Origin: Apostichopus japonicus
Taxonomy: Eukaryota > Echinodermata > Holothuroidea > Aspidochirotida > Stichopodidae
Reading direction: 5' to 3'
Length of the DNA: 64,000 bases
Assembly (NCBI RefSeq): GCF_037975245.1
Contig: NC_092565.1
Span: 8,240,999-8,304,998 of the forward strand
The notes below the pieces were generated by a model, which ran no database searches, was not told the DNA's origin, and was given only the letters and a program-made list of their open reading frames with translations. The translations under genes were made by a program, and so were the position numbers. Of this stretch, positions 44,801 to 56,469 are shown piece after piece (the first letter of the stretch is position 1; each line of letters starts with the position of its first letter).

Positions 44801-47800
44801 GAAGTAGACTACAATCATAAAACTATTTGAGTTAATTAGTGGGGAGGTGGACTATGGACATATTACTGTGAGAGTGAACTAGGGACATATAACTGTGCGA
44901 GGGGACTATAGACATATTACTGTGTGAGTGAATTAGTGGGTAAGTGGACTTAAAGCATACAACTATGTCAGTGAATTAGTAGTGAAGTGGACTATGGACA
45001 TTTAACTGTGTGAGTGAACTACATACATATATGTTGGATCCTCCGTAGCATTGTTTCATCTACCATTATTTGTTAATCTCTTCAGGTACAGTGATCATGA
45101 TCAAGCTGCCCAAGCTATTGTTGGTTGTCATGGCCAGACAGTGCAGGACAGGCCCATAAGGTGCGACTGGGGTAAAGAGGACAATCAGCCAAAGGTTAGT
45201 AGCACTGCTTCAAACAAGAAAATCATATTTTAAGTAACAATCTGAATAGGGTTGCACAGATGTTGTTAGTACTATATTTAAATTTCAATATCAGTAGATA
45301 CCGATCTGATACAGATGACAATATTTATAAGACGTATAACCTAAATGTTAGGCCATATCTGTGAACCGCTCTGTATACAGGAGTATGACTTGCACAAACG
45401 ATGGAGGTACCTTATGAGCGTTTGACTTGAAACCAATAATAAATGAGGACACATATATGACTTGTAAATGTTAATTGTAACTTTCATATTGTCTTAGCTA
45501 AAAGCTAAACATCTCATAACTGTTAGATAAGGCAAACCCTAAAAAAGCATTCAACAGTAATTCAGACGTAAGTGAAATTGGCATATTAGCTCATTGGCGG
45601 AGGTAAAACTTGTTAATTGTGGTCTTGAAAATCTCAAAGTTTTGAGGCTTGACTTCCTCATCTGAACACCTAAAAGTGGTTCCACTGCTTGATGCTATAA
45701 TGGCTGTCAGGAGGGATTTTAACCCACGCCTCTTTGCTTGCACACTTGGTTGTCCAATTTGCGGGATATCAACAGCATATAAGCAAACATGTATGCAGGA
45801 AGTTCAGCAAGGTTTTCCAAGCTCGATCACAAGTAAGTTCTACAAAGAAGAGGAAGGAACATCATGAGTTGTGTTTATGAACTAAGGAGCAGTGACACAA
45901 CATATTTGTCTGAATTAATGTGCATTTTAGGAACATATACCACGGGTCAGTTTATCAAGTGATCAATATGTCTTATGAACCTACTTATAATACATATTAA
46001 CATTCTAAATCCTTTGCGTTGCCTTTTGCAGGATGCTGAAAATGCTATGAAGCAGATGAGTGGTGCAGTTCGGGGAAGAAAACCTATTCGCGCTAACTGG
46101 GCTTCTCACAAGAAAACACAGTCTAAGGGGGAAGGTGAGCAGACTGTCGTCATTAAATTGTCACAGATGTTCTCTTAACATTATACACTAGAATGAATAG
46201 TTCTGTGCTGTATGAGAGTCCACAGCCCAATGTTATATGCAGAAATAAGCCTGGTCTTTCAATGCAACTGTGACTCTCCCAACCTAATGGTTCTAAGTAT
46301 ACTGGATAATATCACAACTCCTATTTCCTTGAATATTGGTAGTGGTTCAAGGGTAAAGGGCTGGCCTACAATTGCTCTCACCAAATTGGCATTAGCCAAC
46401 AGAATACTGTTCCAAGCCTATTGGCATACATTTGCAATACTATTGCCTATTGGCAAACTATTGGCATACATTGCAAACATTTCTCATGGGAGTAAATGTG
46501 TTCACCAGTCTGACGGAATATACTGTGACAATGAAAGCAATTTCTGAAATACACGATGGCATTCACCAATTAAAAGATTTTGATAAATATGTTCATAATG
46601 TCCCACACACTTAACCGGACCTTCTGTTATGGTATTGGATACATACATTACATCAAAGTTACGGTGCAAAAACACAAAAGAAGTTTCTTCTTAATTTGAT
46701 TTTCAAGTTACTCTCAAATTTATCACGCACAGCTGCATATGTACAAGCAATACAAAATAATTCCATACCAAATTTTGTCACATTGGCAAATTAGTTTGTG
46801 TACATTAAGAAATTCAGTTTTGGCATTAAACCAGTTTCTGATATTAGAACTGTCAAGTTCACATTTCAGCCCAACTGAACGCCTGAGTCGACTATTTTAT
46901 TAACATTGTAGATGTGTGCTGACTGTTAGAAACATGAATTCGTTCAGTTATGTGTTATTTTTGGTTTTATATCATTTTTGTCCACAGCTAAAGAATATAA
47001 TAGTGTGTTTGACAAGACCAGCGAATCAAACACCACAGTTTACATCGGCAATACCCCAGACAGTTTCAGTGGTAATTCTTTCTGCTTTTTTTAATCCAAA
47101 CCTTATGAGAAGATCTTACTAGACGATTCTTGAAAGTTGTCTTTTTAGTATTATGAAGTCTCAAAAAGTGGAGCCCAGTGAAGTGTAAAAGTCCAGTGTT
47201 CCACCACATTTTTTGATGTTTTAAATTCAGAAGAAACTGTCTCCTTGTAAATGATGGTCAAAGCTTATTAGCCTCATTATGCATTTCGTTATGAACACAA
47301 ATAAGCCGATTCATAACTCTATAATCGCTTTTGGTACTTTTTGTGGAATACAGAATCACAAAGTCATGTTGATGTACTATTTTGGCAAAACCTTTGGACG
47401 TTTTGGCAGAGATTGAGCTACTTAAAAATTCACATCAAAACATTGATGCCCCATCAAAACATTTATTGGATTTGTGCACAAGTAGATACTTGGACCTCCA
47501 TACATTAAACACCTAGTGCAAACCCATTTGGCAATTTTGCAACAGTGCAGAACAATTTTGGCTTGACGCGATACTACCAGGTTCCTTATTAGTTACCCCG
47601 AATCCTACGCAAAGTGTGATTTTTTTTTTTAAATTTGGAAAGCAATGGTTAGGCAAGATTTTCCCTTTTGACTTAGTGTGGTGTTAGGCTACCATGTGGT
47701 CGAAGATAACAGCAATAACAAAAGTATTCCATGGATATTTTATAACTGCGTCTCAATTTCAGCTAATGAACAGATGGTTAGGCTACGTTACCCATTGAAT

Positions 47801-50800
47801 TAGTGTAATGTAAGGCAGCAATGTGGTCGAAGATAACAGCATTAAAGAAAGTTCCATGGATATCTTATAACTGCGTCACAATTTCAGCGAATAAGTAGAT
47901 GGTTAGGCTAGATTTCCACATTGACTTAGTGTGTTGTTAAGCAACAATGTGGAAGAAATTGATGGAATTCTCACAATCATTATTTATTTTAATTGTTTAT
48001 TTAATAGAAAGCAAGACTGACAAGGAATTTTACGAGATGTTACTTGTGGATTATAGATGGGATGACTAAAACATAGTAATCGCAAGTAGCTTTTTACTAA
48101 ACATTTATGGATCAAATTGGATCAAATGGATCAAATTGCGCGAATCGCTCAATCTCGCGGCTTATGCGAACCCTGGGCCTGCATAACAGATAGTAGTAGT
48201 AAAAACTGTTTAAAAGCTACTGTAATTTGGATATTTATATGGTCTGATCCATAGATGTGATAGCAGCAGCGGGATTGCGATGTTAGTAGTGATGTTAATT
48301 ATATGAAGTTATTAACAAGTTAATGAAAGAAACAAAAACAAATAGAAATTGTTGAGGAAGGTTTTATACCTTATCTTACACCTACATAGTTGAACATGAA
48401 AACATTGTCAGTGGAGAATAAAATTAATTTATTATAGCATTTATTATGTCATTTCTTGAAAATCGCGATACAGAGGGTAAACAATTATTTTCGGGTACCC
48501 AGGTATCCAACGGGCAATGGCTATCGGGTACCCGGTTCTCGATTTTTGGACCCGTGTGAACACTAATATTTGGCAAACGAGGTACATTGTGATGATTTTA
48601 TAGACCATGGAGATTGATGCATAATGAGGCTTTAACAGTTCTTTGTCCATGATTTAAACTTGTTATCACTTTTGTGACATCATTGTGACACCAAAAAAGG
48701 ACTATATTATAGAAATTGTTGTTAACCCTATTTTTCACTTCTTTGTTTCTACAGAGACTGAAGTTCGAAATATGTTTGATACTTTTGGGCAGATTTTGGA
48801 AGTGAGAGTTTATCCTGACAGAAACTATGCATTTGTCAAGTAAGTATCAGGGACCTTGAAAATTGAAAGCCTTCAACACCTTGCCAAGGCATACAACTTT
48901 ATGGTAGCATATATTTCTAACTCAACATACTTTACATCTAATTATCAGGATAAGAGGTCATAGCTCAAACCAAAGTTTTTTTGTAAATATATCAGTGAAT
49001 TAGAAAGTGGACTATGGGCATGTAACTGAATTAGTGGAGAAGTGTACTGCAAACATCTAACTGTGTGAGTGAATTAGTGGAGAAGTGGACTGCAGTCATA
49101 TAAATATGTGAGTGAATTAGTGGTGAAGTTGATTGCAATCATAAAACTATTTGAGTTAATTGGTGGGTAAGTGGACTACGTACATGTAACTGTGTGAGTG
49201 AACTATGGACATATAACTATGTGAGGGGACTATAGACATATAACTGTGTTAGTGAATTAGTGGGTAAGTGGACTTAAAGCATACAACTATGTCAGTGAGT
49301 AAGTGGACTATGGACATTTAACTGTGTGAGTGAACTACATACATATATGTTGGACCCTCTGTAGCATTGTTTCATCTACCATTATTTGTTAATCTCTTCA
49401 GGTACAGTGATCATGATCAAGCTGCCCAAGCTATTGTTGGTTGTCATGGCCACACAGTGCAGGACAGGCCCATAAGGTGCGACTGGGGTAAAGAGGACAA
49501 TCAGCCAAAGGTTAGTAGCACTGCTTCAAACAAGAAAATCATATATTAAGTAACAATCTGAATAGGGTTGCACAGACATTGTTACTACGATATTTAAATT
49601 TTAATATCAGTAGATACCGATCTGATACAGATGACAATATTTATAAGACGTATAACCTAAATGTTAGGCCATACTTGTGAATAATCCTGTATACAGGAGA
49701 ATGACTTGCACAAACGACTGATATTGTTGCATGCTGTGTTGCTGCTTGAGGGGGGATACTGGCTTATATTAGTGCCAATTTGTGGTTCGGATTGCCTTGA
49801 AATGCCACAGGATAGTGATTGGTTTCTAGGCCATAATAGGTTCTAATTAACTCTGACAAAAGCCTGTCTGTTTTGAAGAAACAATATCAGTCGTGAAAGA
49901 CACAAATTTTACTGATATTGGCAAATACTGATAATCCATGCAACATTAGTCTTGAAACCGACAATGTGACAATGTTAAGAGATGCTCATAAACAATAAAT
50001 CTCAAGAATGGTCAGCTGTTTTGATGGATACTTGGCACAATGATACCCAAAGCCCAGTGAATAATCTTACCGTGTTTTTGAAATGGATTGTATGAATATT
50101 AATGAAAGGGCGGGTCTTACAGTGCAAAACTACAAAGTTAAATTCCTTCTTAACCATTTGGCATAGTAACTATGTATTTGGTATGGACATGATAGTTGAC
50201 CATGGAAATGTTTTCAGTGCCATTTTTCTGATGCTGATTAAATATTCATCAGGGCCATACAACATTAATTTGGCTTAAAACAAAATCTCAGGAACTGAAA
50301 GCTGCTGTTGCTAGTTGATATGTGGCACATTGCTACTTTATGGGCTCAATTTTCATGTGCCTTTTAACTCTTCCTGAACAATTTTTCATGAGCTTAGTCA
50401 TAAGAGACAACATATTTTACACTGAGATTGGAAACAATTGAAGATTGGATTAGCAGTGGATCACATACTCTCTAATGCCTCCCCTGATAGTGAGATCTGA
50501 AACTACATGTTGCCATGTACAGTGAGTGAATATTTGTAGATCAGATACAGGGCCTAGTTTAATCTGGTTTCTAAATGAAATTGTTCCTAGCACACTTGGT
50601 TTTTTAACTTAATCAGGAAATTGTAGTTTCTTTATATAGCTCAGTCTATTTACTACAGTACTACAGTTTGTAACACTGCTTCACTATGGCTGTCTGACTG
50701 GACCTCGGCACTTACTTTATTACACTGTTCAGTTTCCTGGGTATGGACAAGATGGTTCTCACAGCACCTTCATGGGCCAGGGATCAAATTCAGCTGCTAC

Positions 50801-50834
50801 ATCCCATTGTGGATTTGGTTACCAGCAGCAGTAG
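38896..50834 (+). CDS. TIA1: TIA1/TIAR-like RNA-binding protein, RRM2 (second half), RRM3 and short tail; four exons duplicated
   Basis: TIA1/TIAL1 proteins bind U-rich RNA, regulate 5' splice-site choice and translation, and form stress granules. Exons: A 38896-38971; first set 41150-41252, 42076-42159, 43896-43980, 45086-45194; second set 46032-46134, 46988-47071, 48755-48839, 49402-49510; F 50733-50834. A has the RRM2 RNP1 box SKGYGFVEF. B gives DAENAMKQMSG ... GGKPIRTNWASRK (TIA1 family: DAENAIQQMGG...RQIRTNWATRK). C-E give RRM3: TVYIGNTPDSF (RNP2), FDTFGQILEVRVYPD, RNYAFVKY (RNP1), IRCDWGKED. Exon F adds FPGYGQDGSHSTFMG ... GYQQQ and a TAG. Exons named here start and end in matching phases. 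No RRM1 exon is visible, so this is a 5'-incomplete gene or its 5' part lies elsewhere. TIA1 versus TIAL1 cannot be decided. Confidence 0.85.
39120..40345 (+). repeat. Tandem-like run of the 'aggtca' repeat in the first TIA1-like intron
   Basis: Eight or more diverged units ('cttgtaaac-tgataactt', 'tgtggatccatctt', 'agaggtcaaaggtca'). AGGTCA-tgtg-AGGTCA-tgtg-AGTTCA lies at 39270-39295. Confidence 0.75.
42672..43706. mobile_element. hAT-type element, ~1.03 kb, non-autonomous (block 1 copy)
   Basis: Ends TAGTGTTTGTAC and (reverse) TAGTGTTCACAC. Flanking 8-bp duplication ATATTCGG (42664-42671) and ATATTTGG (43707-43714). 'gagtacccg' occurs near both ends. Inside, a ~122-bp unit ('gatggttaggcta' ... 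'gtggtcgaagataacagca') is repeated about 2.5 times (42780-43095). No transposase. Confidence 0.75.
44120..45025 (+). repeat. Minisatellite 'gtgtgagtgaattagtggggaagtgga' (~40-46 bp unit), about 20 copies
   Basis: In the intron between exons D and E, with variable spacing ('ctgtgtgagtgaattagtgg', 'aagtggacta-gacatataa'). The block 2 counterpart (48995-49340) is much shorter. Confidence 0.92.
47568..48565. mobile_element. hAT-type element, block 2 copy, left end deleted
   Basis: Counterpart of 42672-43706. Right end and ATATTTGG flank intact (ends 48565). At the left the sequence jumps from 'ggcttgac' to 'gcgatactacc', a deletion of about 53 bp removing the TIR and left TSD. The insertion therefore predates the duplication. 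Confidence 0.75.
48995..49340 (+). repeat. Minisatellite in block 2 (contracted copy of 44120-45025)
   Basis: Same 'gtgtgagtgaattagtgg' units, about 8 copies. The difference accounts for most of the length difference between the blocks. Confidence 0.9.
49718..50732. other. TIA1-like intron, nothing recognised
   Basis: AT-rich intronic sequence before exon F. Two loosely similar stretches containing 'aaatctcaggaactgaaagc' and 'aaatctcaagaatggtcagc' suggest an old diverged repeat. Confidence 0.45.
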
Positions 50835-51069
50835 GTAGAGCAATGTCATATATACCAGGATGATTAGATTGGGTGGTGTGAGGAAAAGGGAGGGTCCATT
50901 GACTGGTATACTAAATGACCATTTAAGGGTACAAGAAGTATTTAGTCAAAGTGAAATGGAAGTTCAAAATTTAACGGTAACCTTTGTAGATTGTGTAGTT
51001 TTTATTGGGTTGAAATCTTCCATTTATTAATGTTATGAACATCTGTAGTTTTGAAAATTTAAGTAAATT

Positions 51070-51326
51070 CAGGCGCGTAGCCAAGGGGGGGCAAAGGGGG
51101 CAGCCGCCCCCCCTTGAGCATATTTAAAAAAAAATGTTTAATGCTTTTATGATATCGCTAGTATTTTCAAATGAGAAAATGCTAAGATGCAACTTACAAG
51201 GCCTGGGAAGTGCCATTTCCAGCAATCTGGGTGGCACGCAACCATGGTGGCGCTACGCTTAGATAGTTTGCAATGCCAAATCTACAGTTTCACCCCTCCC
51301 TTGGCAAATTCCTGGCTACGCGCCTG
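51070..51326. mobile_element. hAT-type MITE, 257 bp (family 2)
   Basis: TIR CAGGCGCGTAGCC / GGCTACGCGCCTG. 8-bp duplication AGTAAATT (51062-51069) and AGTAAATA (51327-51334). Same family as 10588-10875, opposite orientation. Confidence 0.92.
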
Positions 51327-51416
51327 AGTAAATATTTGCCAATGAAATCATTGCTAAAGTTCAATTGGTCTTACATGTGAGACAACAGTACTTAGTCTTT
51401 TTTTTTTCCTCCTCAG

Positions 51417-51447
51417 GATAACTCAGCTAAATGAGTTACCTGCTGAA
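51417..51447 (+). other. Candidate alternative TIA1-like exon G (31 nt)
   Basis: A strong acceptor (T9CCTCCTCAG) precedes 51417, and a good donor (GAA|gtaagc) follows 51447. If exon F is spliced at the embedded donor CA|gtaggt (50831), the codon closes as CAG and G reads ITQLNELPAE in frame, removing the TAG of exon F. Splice-signal inference only. Confidence 0.4.
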
Positions 51448-52179
51448 GTAAGCAATTCCATTCTTAAAATATTTATCATATGCTTTCTTGCTTCACTTGC
51501 CCCTATTGTATGTATATATCAAACTCTTTCTATTCAAATTTAAACGTCAGATTTTGTAATTTCAACAGATTTAACCATATTGCAATGTTTTGTTTCTTCA
51601 AAATTTGTCACATTTGGTTCAAAGTGTTTGTACAGGTTTCTTGTTAAGTGCTTATTGTCATTAAGTGCAAGATGTGATTGTTGTTGTTCAGCACCTGCCA
51701 GCTGTACGATTTTCTCTTTCAGTGAAAAGAATTTTGTCTTTTTAGAAATCCAATAATTTTGACTTTTGTGAAAATACAACACTTTTTAATGTTTTTGCCA
51801 GCTTTTCCCAATTTTGTTGTAAATAGGCTACAAATTAGTATTTACAGAAGAAGAGATGTATTCTAAAATAACTATATCGTGACCTTTTCAATATTTTCAC
51901 CTCTACTTGATAAGCTTGTAAGTGGACCTGAGTTTGACTTTTAAGGCATACCAAATGCATTCCTGTAGGTCCAAAGATATTATCTACTGTTACTTTTTAC
52001 AAAGTAAGTCTGACTCGTGATGTTTTGGTATTTTTCTATTTTCATACATAATGGGGGGGGGGGGGGGGATTGATAAGTTAGATTAAGGATAGTAACAACT
52101 TTGGATGGATGAATGAATAAAACCAGGTATAAATAAAAAATATATAAAAACTTGTTTTCTCCTATTCTTGTGTTTACAG

Positions 52180-52230
52180 TATGATGTATGTATGTATTTT
52201 AGAACTCACGAAGAAGCCTCATTCGTTTAG
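52180..52230 (+). other. Candidate terminal exon after G (17 codons)
   Basis: The acceptor 'ttctcctattcttgtgtttacag' is strong. In the phase left by exon G the sequence reads YDVCMYFRTHEEASFV then TAG (52228-52230). No homology known to me. Confidence 0.25.
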
Positions 52231-52329
52231 CAAAGCCGCAAGCTGACCAAAGTCAGTCTCTTAGATTCATATTTAACGTCCATGATTATGAATTGTCAAT
52301 TATCAACAACTCAGTAACTGGATGACATA

Positions 52330-52405
52330 CATTAATCTTGGATTGACTCGAACTGCGGACCTTATGATTGGAAGGCACCGGCGCTAACCACCAAGCTTAC
52401 ACTCA
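52330..52405 (-). mobile_element. tRNA-derived SINE remnant
   Basis: On the minus strand: 'agcttggtggttagcgccgg' (A-box/D-arm-like), then 'aaggtccgcagttcgagtc' (B-box-like, GTTCGAGTC). The distances fit a tRNA head. No functional acceptor stem. Confidence 0.5.
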
Positions 52406-54573
52406 ATGTTGTAGTCACCTTTTTGGTTGTCACCATTTTGGTTTTAATGTAAATTGTAAACTTTGCATTAATCTTGGTGGGTATATGTGTGTGTGTGTTT
52501 ATCTCTGTACATGTGTTTGTGTGTTACCTCTTGCTTGTAACCACAAAATCTCAAAAAGGGAAGGTTGAATGGATTGCAAACTTTGTATGCGGTCAGTGTA
52601 TGTGGTGCGTGACGTCAAAACATGTTAGGCTCGGTTATAATAATGATCTTTACAGTCACTTATTGACTGCAGTCCGACATTATTGCACTCAGTCTACAAC
52701 TCTTCAACAACATCATTATTAAACATGACAGACATTGCCTAATGTCTCCAACATACCATCCTCCTGGTTAAACGCATAATTCAATTAAACTGCAGGTCTT
52801 TGAGAAAAGAATAATACAAGTTATTGGTACACATATTTCAATGGATATGTATGTATTCCGTCTTTACAAGTAACTTCATCGACACACGTTGAATGCATCT
52901 ATAGTTCATAGTAAAGAGCATTTACAATATAAATGTCAAAATCTCAACGCAAGTAGTAAACGCTATACAAAAGAATCCTCAATGGACCACCATTATGCCC
53001 GAAAACACAACTGTCCCTGGGTAACATGGTAAGCTGGAAACACGGAAATAAACTAGTTGGATAATCTGAAACATTGGTGGTGTGAGAATGCGCTCCCCTT
53101 TTCCCTTCAGTTGCCTGTGGTGCAACTTTATGCCCCCCCCCCCAAAAAAAAAAGAAATTGGAAAATGTTCGTTTTGCACAAATTGTCAAAAATTTGAATA
53201 CAAGCATTTTGTACACTTAAGTCACTTTAGTCAGCGTGCACAGCAGAATTTTCATATTTTTACTGTTTTGCAATGTTTGCATATATTTGAATAAATTTGA
53301 TCACCAGCTGGGCGTATTGTGTAAGCATTGTTATAACTGTCGGTGTGTAAGACATTTGATTAAACTGTTAAACTGTAAGTTTACAATAGGATTTTGCCCT
53401 AACTGGAAATATCTACAGTAAGTCAGTAGCCTACTGGAAACTATTTGGTATTTTCACTATTACTGTAACTAATGGTATATGTCAGTAAATTTCGACGTAG
53501 ATTTTTTTCGCGCCCGCTGACAAGGGGTGCGGGATGGAGGGGGGGGGTGTCTGAGCTAGCACTTGATACCCCATATTGTCCGACCAGTACCATGTCCGCT
53601 TTCAGTTTGCCCGAGCAACACAGTTTTCATCCCACTTTTTGCCTCTAGGAAACACATTTTATTCAAACTTATATTACAACCGCCATTCAATATGCGATGA
53701 TAAGAAAGATACAAAGAGCTGGAGAGTATAATAAATAAAATACAAAATTGTAATTGTTTTAAGTCGAGATATGTTCCTCTTGCATGCAATGCAATTCAAA
53801 AGCCAAACTAAACAAGAAATTAATAATGACGAAACCTTTGGAGATGAATTTCTAATCTCGTTTAAAGTGATCAGGAGTGTGTGAAATACTGAATGCATTG
53901 CCACCCGGGGGCCACTATGAGGGTGGGATGCTTCACCCTTCTCATCATTTAGACGTACGTACGGTGAATATCTCCAGCACGCGCAAACACGTAAACGTGC
54001 GAAGGCCTGTTGAAAAGACTGAGACCGCCTCTTAACATTAAATTGGTACAGAAAATCCACTTTTTCTGTGACCGTGACAGCAAGTATTGCATAGCCGTAG
54101 CATCTTAATGAAAATCAAGGATGTGCACTTTTTTTATCATTACAACTCGGGACGTTTATATTCATAGGCCCACTACTACAGTAATTCTAGTACTCCTGTT
54201 TGCTTGGCGGCTAGTTTAGTTGTAAAGTTAGGCTAGGACGACAAAGTCGGAATATTAACACTAGGCCTAGGCTGCAGCTACATACGTACACACTATTAAG
54301 GAAGAACAGACTTGCATGAATGTGGTATAGCCTAACATATGAATATATTCACATGGTGGCATTGTTAATGTTGTTGTTAAGTTGTTCGAATAGTACTGCT
54401 TTAGGCAGCAAGACCTAGCCTTATTGTCTCTAGGCTAGGCGGAGTTTCCAGCATAAAGTATATGTGTGTATGTATATGCAATTGCAGAAGCCAAACTTCT
54501 TAACCTTAGATTAGCTTAACTTTGTCTTTGCAAATGTAACATGAGCAAGGCTGAGCAACAGTCATGTTCGGGG
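52406..54573. other. No gene recognised
   Basis: Contains a C10A10 tract (about 53132-53152). Open frames of up to 128 codons on - (53556-54060) lack motifs. Short 'taggcctaggctgcag' tracts near 54265. No exon with convincing signals. Confidence 0.45.
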
Positions 54574-55087
54574 CCTGGGTAGGGGTGGGTTAAGCAATGT
54601 ACTTGATATAACTGTTTGTAATAACTTGTTCTTTCAGATAGCTAGAAGAAAACAGATGGAGTCTCGGGAAGAAGACAGAGGGGGCGGGCTTGAGTAGGGT
54701 TGGGTTATGCAATGTATTTAGTATGTTTTAACTGTTTTTAATAACTTGTTCTTTCAGATAGCTTGAAGAAGACAGACGGAGGCTCGGGAAGAAGACAAGG
54801 GGGGTTGGCTTGGGTAGGAGTGGGTTATGCAATGTATTTAATTTGTTTTAACTGTTTTTAATGACTTGTTCTTTCAGATAGCTTGAAGAAGACAGACGGA
54901 GGCTCGGGAAGAAGACGAGGGGGCATTGGCTTGAGTAGGGGTGGGTTATGCAATGTATTTAATATGTTTTAACTGTTTTTAATGACTTGTTCTTTCAGAA
55001 AGCTTGAAGAAGACAGATGGAGGCTTGGGAAGAAGACAATTGGAGGCCTGGGTAGGGGTGTGATACGCAATGTATTTGATATGTTTT

Positions 55088-56469
55088 CTCACTCACTCAA
55101 TCAGTCCCATGACTGCGAAGTCTTCAGGGAGACATGATGGTTGAAGCTGACATTGTCCTCCATGCAGATCTGTTAGCAGCAGTGGCGAGCAGGTCTGGCA
55201 TGTTCAAGCCGGTCCAGTCCTTCACGTTGTCGGACCAGTTTCTCTTCTGACGTCCAAGTCTGCGACAGCCCTTCACAGTGCCCTGGAGTATTACCTTGGA
55301 GAGGCTGTCATGCCTTGTGACATGGCCAAACCATGCCAGTTTACGGCGTTTAACTGTTGACAGGAGTGGTTCATATGGGCCCACCAGGTCTCCGACCGTT
55401 TCTCGAACATAGTTGTTGGTCTTACGGTCGATGTATAAGATGCGGAGCAGTTTTCTCAGGCATTTGGTCTAGAAAGCCTGGATTCGCCTCTCGCTTTCAG
55501 CCAGAAGTGTCCATGTCTCGCAACCGTAGAGTAAGATGGAAACGACAAGTGACTTGTAGAGCCTGAATTTGGTGGAGAAGTTGAGGTGACTCTTCCAGAT
55601 CACATTTAGCCTGGTCATTGCTGCTGTAGCTGAGGCAATCCGAATCTGGATCTCTTTTGCAGAGGTGCCGTCCTTGGTCAGAGTCACTTCCAGGTACTTG
55701 AAGCTGGATACTTCCTCTAAAGCCTCGTTGTTTATAGTGATATGAGCATTGATGTTGTTCCTGCTGTTCACTAGGATCTTCGATTTCTCTGTACTGATTT
55801 CCATACCAAATTTGCCGGCTGTTGTAGCAAGTTTGTTGGTGAGGTCTTGGAGCTCGTTAATGTTGCCTCCCATCAGGTCTCTATCATCATCAAACCGAAG
55901 ATTGCAGATTGGCAGTCCACCAATGGAGATAGAGGTATGGTGGTCTTGGAGAGTTTCCTGCATGATTCTTTCGAGGAATAAGTTGAAAAGAACTGGAGAA
56001 ATTAGACAACCCTGTCGAACACCCACAGTTGTCTGGAAGAACTCTCCTAGCTGGTTGTTCAGAAGAACTGCACTGCTAGAGTGACTGTACAGTGAATGGA
56101 TGACTTGAACAAGTCCTTCCTGGATGTTGAATTCTCTGAGGACATGCCAAAGGCCATCATGATAGACGCTGCCAAAGGCCTTCTTGAACACGATGAAGTT
56201 GTGGCAGAGGTCGCGCTGATGCTGGAGATGTTTCTCAGTAAGTACCCTGCCGTCGAAAATTTGCTCGGTGGTACTCCGACCTGCTCTGAAACCTACCTGT
56301 TCTTCAGAAAGTAAGTCCTTGGCCTTGGAGTTAAGTTGGTTTAGAATGACACAGAGCATTATCTTGCTGGGGTAGTTTATCAGGCTTATGGTCCTGTAGT
56401 TTTGACAACAACTGAGGTTTTCCTTCTTCAGTAGTGGTATCACCAGTGATTGCATACACTCATTTGGCC
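55088..56469 (-). pseudogene. Non-LTR retrotransposon fragment (RTE-like RT C-terminal half), copy 1
   Basis: Minus strand reads from YRTISLINYPSKIM through EEQVGFRAGRSTTEQIF (RT finger), GVRQGCLISPVLFNLF, RFDDDRDLM (motif C, F-x-DD), GMEISTEKSK, FKYLEVTL, LLYGCETWTL; then a TAG (55469-55471), then in the same frame KCLRKLLRI ... KLAWFGHVTRHDSLSK ... NRSAWRTMSAS and a stop near 55124. Motif A reads FIVFKKAFG: the catalytic Asp is Val. It ends with a TGAG-repeat tail. Flanked by a 9-bp repeat ATATGTTTT (55079-55087, 56470-56478), from insertion into an array unit. 5'-truncated and dead. Confidence 0.88.

Larger units (their letters stand above)
40507..45404 (+). repeat. Tandem duplication block 1 of TIA1-like exons B-E
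   Basis: 4.9-kb block starting 'ggtaccttaagagcacttga'. It contains exons B, C, D, E, a hAT element (42672-43706) and a 44-kb-region minisatellite. Block 2 begins at 'ggtaccttatgagcgtttga' directly after 'cttgcacaaacga'. Confidence 0.92.
45405..49717 (+). repeat. Tandem duplication block 2 of TIA1-like exons B'-E'
   Basis: 4.3-kb copy of block 1, in the same orientation and directly adjacent. Exon lengths 103/84/85/109 are the same. Eight residues differ (five in B', two in C', none in D', one in E'). Block 1 keeps the family residues IRTNWASRK; block 2 has IRANWASHK. Confidence 0.92.
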
